In this document: piece after piece, positions 57,582 through 64,000 of the stretch
Position numbering within the stretch: the first letter of the stretch is position 1
Layout of the letters: each line of letters starts with the position of its first letter
From: Selaginella moellendorffii
Taxonomy: Eukaryota; Streptophyta; Lycopodiopsida; Selaginellales; Selaginellaceae
Assembly: GCF_000143415.4 (NCBI RefSeq)
Contig: NW_003314320.1
Coordinates: 129,220 to 193,219, forward strand
Direction: 5' to 3'
DNA length: 64,000 nucleotides
Notes under the pieces: generated by a model
Told to the model about the DNA's origin: nothing
What the model saw: only the letters and a program-made list of their open reading frames with translations
Databases searched by the model: none
Position numbers and translations under genes: made by a program

Positions 57582-60566
57582 TTTTTTGGTTGATTAATCC
57601 ATATCCAGAATATTCTTATTCTAGGGTCTTAGAACCCTAAACCTCCAATCATCATATGAGAGATGAGTGGCTACAAATGGGAATTCTGGCTTGTAAATGT
57701 ACTAAATCATGAGGATCTAGACAAGTATAGACAATGGACTACATCGATAATAAGGGGTTGAGTAGCTATGACATTTAGCTTTGCAAAGATTTGGTTTGCT
57801 AATGACTGTTTTCTTTGGATTATTCTGGGTAACATGTCACACAACACTTCAAAAGTGTTGGAGAGATAATGAGGAACAAAATAGAAGGCTAAGAGACAAA
57901 CTACCATTATAATGACAAAATTGAGAGGTTATCTAGAGGTTTATTTCACCTTTGTACTTACATGGAAAATCTTTTATTTATATTATATTACTATAATTAA
58001 GAAATTCTACTTTACTCTTCTGGAAGATGAAAAGCGATGTGATAGAGCTCTCTTATTGAGTGACTATAAACTGCTCTAAAAAATTGAAGTTCCTATAGAA
58101 TTAATAGCATAGTTGCTAACAATTATGATAGAAATAAAACCCAAAGTCATGATATAACAATTAATTAATTACAAAATATTGATAAACTAATTAAAACTTT
58201 GCATATAATTACCAAATGCTCAAACCAACTTTAAATTTATTATTTTGAGATTTTAAAAGTCCACAAAATGACTTTGCAACAAATAATATATTTTATCTCT
58301 AAATTTTCTTATTAGCTACAACTATTAATTTAGATTTACAACCATCAATAAAACTTACTTTTGCATTTTCTCTTCAGTCAACTTCTGAAATTTATGTTAT
58401 CTAACACATATAATATTTGTCCACACATGAAAGGTTAAACTCACTTTATTTATTTTCCACATTTTCCTTGTCCTCTTCTCAAAGTTTTTTTTTTTTAAAG
58501 CATTAGCTTAGTTCAAACTTATTGCATTTATCCTCACTTTGCCATATATATTCCATTATCATATTTTTTGGTTTTATTATATTAGGGCTAACATTGGGAC
58601 CACATTTTATTTAAACTTATTTTCACTTATCTTTTGTTTACACTTATCATCACTCCATCATCAAAACTAAACTTCTATTTATCTCCTTTACCCCCTCCAA
58701 AGAAGAAAAAAGTTTTGAAGTATTAGGGTAAAAAGGAGAAAGTAAGAAAAATTGAGAAAACAATATTATAGAAGAAAAAACAGTGAATAAAAAAGCATTG
58801 GAAGAGGAATTTTCAGCAATTGTCAAATCAAAAATGGGAAACAAAAAAAAAAAATGTGTTCAAAGTTTAGCGAATAAATGATTTCCTATTATAAAACAAT
58901 TCAACCATCACAAAATAAACAAGATATTTCACATGTTCAACCTTTTTAATATTAAACTCAACATTTAAGATAGGAAAATCAAAGAAAAACTCCACACTCA
59001 AAATACATCTTTAATAACAGCAATAAAACAAATTTTTTTAATGATAATTGCAATTGGGGGAATGCACTTAATTTGAAATTCCAACAAAAGTGATTTAGCT
59101 TTTAGAATTAGGGAATACTCAATATTAAAATTGATCAAAGGTTTCATCAATTAAACAAAGGTAAGATTTCCAACTTTATGAACATTTAGATTAGTATGAC
59201 GATAGAAAACACTCAACTCAACATCATATTGAGAATAACAAGAGTCACAAATGATTAATATATCATATTTATCATTAGCTTCCTCATCATTACAACCTAC
59301 TTTGTCTTTAGGGCAATTCAACACCTTTACAAAGTTGTTTAGCAATAGCAATTGCAATGTCTTAGGAAAAGAAAATATTGTAAATGAAGAAAGAAAACAT
59401 TAAGAACATAAGGTGGTTCAAATTGTAATGCACCTTATATCTCTCCCCTTAAGCCAATTAAAAAGGGGGCAATTACTTGATGAGAGAGCCCTTAGTAGCT
59501 ATTTTATCCCCATTTATCCCCTAAGGTTCCAAGGATCCATAGTGACAGTATATCCAAATTTCATCCTATGATCATATGTGTTACACTCAAGTGGAAAATA
59601 AAAAAAAGTTGGGGAATAAGAAAAAGGTAAATAAGGGTTGATATAACCTATGAAATTTTTAACTCATTTTCTAAATTAACTTAAAAGTAATTGAGTTTCT
59701 CACCAATAAGAATCCACCCAACCTTACAAATATCATCTTCTAATAAGCTCGATCCTTGAATATTCCCTAAAAATTATATTACATCATCCATAACTCTCTA
59801 ATCAATGTCATAATCACACTTTATATTAATAAGAAATGGCAAGACACTAAGAATAAGAGAAGCTATATACACATAAACAACATTATTAGGTAATAACAAT
59901 ATAACATCATTTGCACCTTTGGATAACATACTTCTCAATTAAAGCATATGGTATGATGGATGAAGAAAATGAAATAAAAATTGTAAATGAAGAATATATT
60001 TAATAATTACTATCCTAGATTTGGATAAAAGATAACACAGATCAGAATAAGAATAAAAGCCAAACATTGAGAAAAGCACTATAAAAAAGTTTTATTCACT
60101 TTCAATTGTGGATGTAGGAATAAATATATTAATTAAAGTACCTACTATATATAGGAATGGATGAATTCCAAACAAGAAACCTTGAAACAATTGCAAGGAA
60201 TATGTTTTTATTAAATTAGTGTATAAGATCATCTAACGATTTATTTAACGATTCTAAAATGACTAACCATTTAGGAATAATAAAGGTGTCCCTTTTGAAA
60301 AGGGAGGGTTTCTTTTCTATATTTTGTCTTGTGAGGGAAGAACAAAAAGGAAGAACAGCGCTTGGATCTTTTCATCGCGTGGCGTCGCGCGCGCGAATCC
60401 GAGGTACGCTCCATTCCGGGATGGATCTGTGGATCCATTTCCGTGCGCGAATTAGGGCTTTACAATGGATTTTTCGAGCAGGACGCAGCAGCAAGGCGCT
60501 AGAAAGTTTTTTGTTGTTTCTCTCCGTGTTTTTCTTTTCGTGCTTGTGTCTTTGAAAGAAATATAG
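57582..60566. other. AT-rich desert with dispersed repeat
   Basis: About 3 kb, very AT-rich. Besides the repeat at 58,031-58,300 listed separately, I see no gene. A ~250-bp GC-richer part before 60,567 (from about 60,300, with ATTAGGGCTTT at ~60,450) is probably the promoter and leader of the guanosine deaminase gene. Confidence 0.6.
58031..58300 (+). repeat. Dispersed repeat, inverted relative to 43,877-43,990
   Basis: The first ~115 bp (GTGATAGAGCTC, then 'ttattgagtgactataaact', then 'gctctaaaaaattgaagttc') is almost identical to the reverse complement of 43,877-43,990. The following ~150 bp resembles, more distantly, 120-300 at the left edge of the window. Three members of one repeat family are thus present. 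Confidence 0.8.
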
Positions 60567-61608
<1,042 letters not shown>

Positions 61609-61862
61609 ATCGACGCTCGTAAAAATTCAATCGATTGCTTTTACCAGTTTACTAAATCTTGTGTAAGTCTAGGAAAAAAACAAACGCAGGCATTCAAACC
61701 ACCACTGTAACAAACCAAACAAGAGTGGTCCTTTTTTTTTTCATCTTGCTTCTCTCTTTTCACTTATAGCGGCTTAAAACAGTGAAACGCTCGCGAACTT
61801 TAAAGTCACCACTTCCATGGCCATCGCTACCGTTGCTTGCCACTACAAATGCGCTTCGCGGG

Positions 61863-63447
61863 ATGGAGACGAGCGTAACCTTTTTCCCGCAGAGAATGAG
61901 GCCTGTCGCAATGCTGCTGGCTATCGTCTTCTTCATCGTGTCTTTCACGAGCTATGTCTCTGCGATGACCGCCACTGGCACTGCCTTTTCTTCGTCGTCG
62001 TCGCTGAATCAGATCGTTGTTGGTCGAGTTTTCTGCGATCGATGCGTGGAGGGACGCTTCTCCAGGCATGCGGCGTTCGTCAAAGGTAAGTCGATAAGTT
62101 CTTCCACTCGAAAACTTCGATGTTCTTAGCTGACGAGAACACTTACGCTTTCCAGGTGCCAAAGTTGCGCTCGAGTGCACGGGAGACGATGGAGGAATTC
62201 ACGTTGCCGGGGGCGAGACGGACATGGCTGGCTCGTTTCTGATCCCCTTCGACACCTCCAAGATCAACACCCACTCCTGCTCGGTCAAGCTTGTAAACAC
62301 ACCGCTCTCCGAGTGTAATCTCGTCTCCAAGCCGGCTCAAGTTCTCACACCCGACATGAAGCTCAAGAAAAACGTCGTCTACGCCGGACTGCTGAGCTTC
62401 CGGCCGGAAGAACCACTCCCAGCCTGTTCTTCACGGAAGAGTGACGCCTACTACGGCACTCCGCCAGCGTACTCGTCCCCAGCGCCTGTGACCCGTGCCG
62501 CTCCTCCACCGCCAGCGTTCTCTTCTCCAGCTCCGATAGTCCGAGCTTCACCACCTCCACTCTACTCGAGCCCGGTTCCATACTCTTCTCCAGCTCCGAT
62601 GGTCCGATCTTCGCCACCTCCGCTGTACTCGAGCCCGGTTCCATACTCTTCTCCAGCTCCGATCGTTCCAGCCTCTCCGCCACCATATTCGTCTCCAGCT
62701 CCAATTGTTCCAGCCTCTCCACCGCCTTATTCCTCTCCAGCTCCGATCGTTCGCTCGTCCCCTCCACCACTGTATTCTTCTCCAGCTCCAGTTGTTCGCC
62801 CATCACCTCCACCATATTCGTCTCCAGCTCCGATCGTTCGCTCGTCACCTCCACCATACTCCTCTCCAGCTCCGGTCGTTCGCTCCTCACCTCCACCACT
62901 GTATCAGCCTCCTCCACTTTACTCCAGCCCGGCTCCGATCATCCGCTCAGCACCACCAGTTCCAGTGTCTTGCGCTCCTCCAATCTACTCTAGTCCGGCT
63001 CCAGTAGTTCGTTCATCGCCGCCACCAGCGTACTCCTCTCCTTCACCGCCACCATACTCTTCTCCAGCTCCGATCGTTCGTTCTTCTCCACCTCCATTGT
63101 ACTCTTCTCCAGCTCCCTCACCACCGCCACTCTACTCTTCCCCATCTCCAATCTCTCGATCCTCCCCTCCTCCACTGTACTCTTCCCCAGCTCCAATCTC
63201 TTCACCTCCTCCATATTCTTCTCCAGCTCCAATCACTCGATCCTCACCGCCTCCACTCTACTCTTCCCCAGCTCCAATCACTCGATCCTCGCCTCCTCCG
63301 CTCTACTCTTCCCCAGCACCGATCACTCGATCCTCACCTCCGCCATTGTACTCGCCGCCAGCTCCGATCGCACCCCCGCCAGTCTTCTCGTCGCCAGCTC
63401 CAATCGTTCGATCGTCTCCTCCTCCTGGCTACGCCCCACCCTACTAG
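61863..63447 (+). CDS. Ole e 1-domain / extensin-like chimeric cell-wall protein
   Basis: A secreted hydroxyproline-rich cell-wall protein. Two exons fit in phase: 61863-62085 and 62156-63447. MRPVAMLLAIVFFIVSFTSY is a signal peptide core; the ATG at 61896 gives the most typical signal, while 61863 and even 61782 are in-frame alternatives. The Ole e 1 domain follows, with six cysteines (VFCDRC, ALECTG, HSCSV, SECNL and PACSS) and IPFDTSKINTHSCSVKL. From residue ~185 to the end come about 23 imperfect repeats of the form YSSPAPIVRSSPPPL, an extensin-type motif in which Ser-Pro-Pro-Pro is an O-glycosylation site and Tyr allows cross-linking. Such Ole e 1/extensin fusions occur in roots, pollen tubes and rhizoids of land plants. 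Confidence 0.87.
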
Positions 63448-63520
63448 TCACGAAGAGAAATATTTAGGGTTCTAGCCTCTAGATTTTGTTCTTTCTTCTT
63501 CACGGAATAGAATTTGCCCT

Positions 63521-64000
63521 ATGGCGCTTCTCTGGCGCAGCGCTGGATCGCCAAATGCGAAGGCTCTTGTTCTTTGTTGCTCCTGCGTTGTCGGGATCGT
63601 CGCTGTAGTCGCGGTTGCGAGAAGGGTCCGGCGGCGCGTCGCAGAAGACGGTAAGAATCGAACGATTTTTTCATGATCTAGGGAAGAAACTTAGCTCTTA
63701 CAGACAATGAAGACGAGGAAATCAAGCCGCAGAAGAGATTCAAGAGAATCCTGGCTGATAACACTCCATTGCCATTCGTTCACTTGGAAATTCCAGGCAA
63801 AGGTTAGCTCGATCGAGGTTCTTTTTTTTACTCGTTCTGGATTTCCAGGGGAGGATTCGCATCCTTATGGCGATGAGATCAGAGCTCTGCTAGAGGATCC
63901 AGTCCTTCCATTGTCTGAAACCGAGCAGCCATTGGCTGAGATGGAAGAACCATTCGTTTGGATCGAAACGAAGGAAGCGTTGGAGGATTTGGCAGAGGTT
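63521..64000 (+). CDS. RRP6L3: RRP6-like 3'-5' exonuclease, 5' end only (runs off window)
   Basis: Partial gene. Exons 63521-63650, 63704-63802 and 63849-64000+ fit in phase. The N terminus MALLWRSAGSPNAKALVLCC is followed by a hydrophobic span (CSCVVGIVAVVAVA) and a basic cluster (RRVRRRV), so the product is probably membrane-anchored. KPQKRFKRILADNTPLPFVH, SHPYGDEIRALLEDP and PFVWIETKEALEDLAE match the region before the DEDD exonuclease domain of Arabidopsis RRP6L3 (At2g32415), which also has an N-terminal anchor and lies outside the nucleus. The catalytic domain itself is beyond the window, so the call rests on the leader region. A TTTAGGGTTC motif lies ~55 bp upstream. Confidence 0.75.

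Noticed and set aside
60259-60555. 98-codon frame before the guanosine deaminase
   Set aside because: Lies in the probable leader/promoter, no family match, and the deaminase start at 60567 splices cleanly without it.
62363-63232. Long minus-strand frames opposite the extensin repeats
   Set aside because: Glu/Ser-rich mirror images of the Pro-rich repeat; the plus strand has signal peptide, domain and splice logic.

Overview
This is a plant nuclear segment. The genes have many short introns (mostly about 50-100 nt, GT-AG) and products typical of land plants: ELF4, AKR2, ACA calcium pumps, PIRL LRR proteins, plastid S10, guanosine deaminase and two long PLS-class PPR proteins. Compact gene islands alternate with AT-rich, retrotransposon-littered DNA. 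Very short introns plus large PPR genes fit a lycophyte such as Selaginella; that identification is inference from gene style, not a database match.

Layout. 1-7,490: an AT-rich repeat, then a complete LTR retrotransposon (789-6838: two 1,144-bp LTRs, TGTAA target duplication, Met-tRNA-type primer site, purine tract) with no coding capacity. 7,490-33,153: the main gene island, holding a broken DUO1-like MYB, a VMP1/KMS1 membrane protein, a plant-specific TIGR01589-type protein, mitochondrial ATP synthase OSCP, an ELF4-like clock protein, the AKR2 chaperone, a small unknown protein, a FAM228-like protein, a plastid tandem thioredoxin-fold (GST-N) protein, a tandemly duplicated [P450 <- -> ascorbate peroxidase] unit whose first copy is dead, a PPR protein, a PIRL LRR protein and an ankyrin protein. 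34,361-42,121: an ACA-type Ca2+-ATPase with an apparent 2-bp frameshift near its N terminus, then a second, intronless PPR gene. 42,122-53,070: a TA/TATG microsatellite, a decayed gypsy reverse transcriptase fragment (+), a nest of decayed minus-strand gypsy material (gag, RNase H, integrase and long direct repeats), and a decayed duplicate of part of the PIRL gene. 53,074-57,581: plastid ribosomal protein S10 and gamma-COP, head to head with 85 bp between their start codons. 57,582-60,566: an AT-rich desert with a repeat inverted relative to the one near 43.9 kb. 60,567-64,000: guanosine deaminase, an Ole e 1/extensin chimera, and the start of an RRP6-like exonuclease gene that runs off the window.

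Themes. Several genes are head-to-head pairs with short shared promoters (OSCP/ELF4, PPR/PIRL, P450/APX, S10/gamma-COP). Telo-box-like motifs (TAGGGTTT or its complement) recur in 5' leaders, often within 30 bp of the ATG. I found no bacterial-style system, CRISPR array or clear RNA gene. The most informative structures are the duplicated P450-APX unit with its dissected pseudogene, the displaced PIRL fragment, the FAM228-like gene, the ACA frameshift and the W-box hairpin cluster. Exon boundaries were placed by hand from GT-AG sites and reading-frame continuity; where exon lengths are given, the phases were checked.
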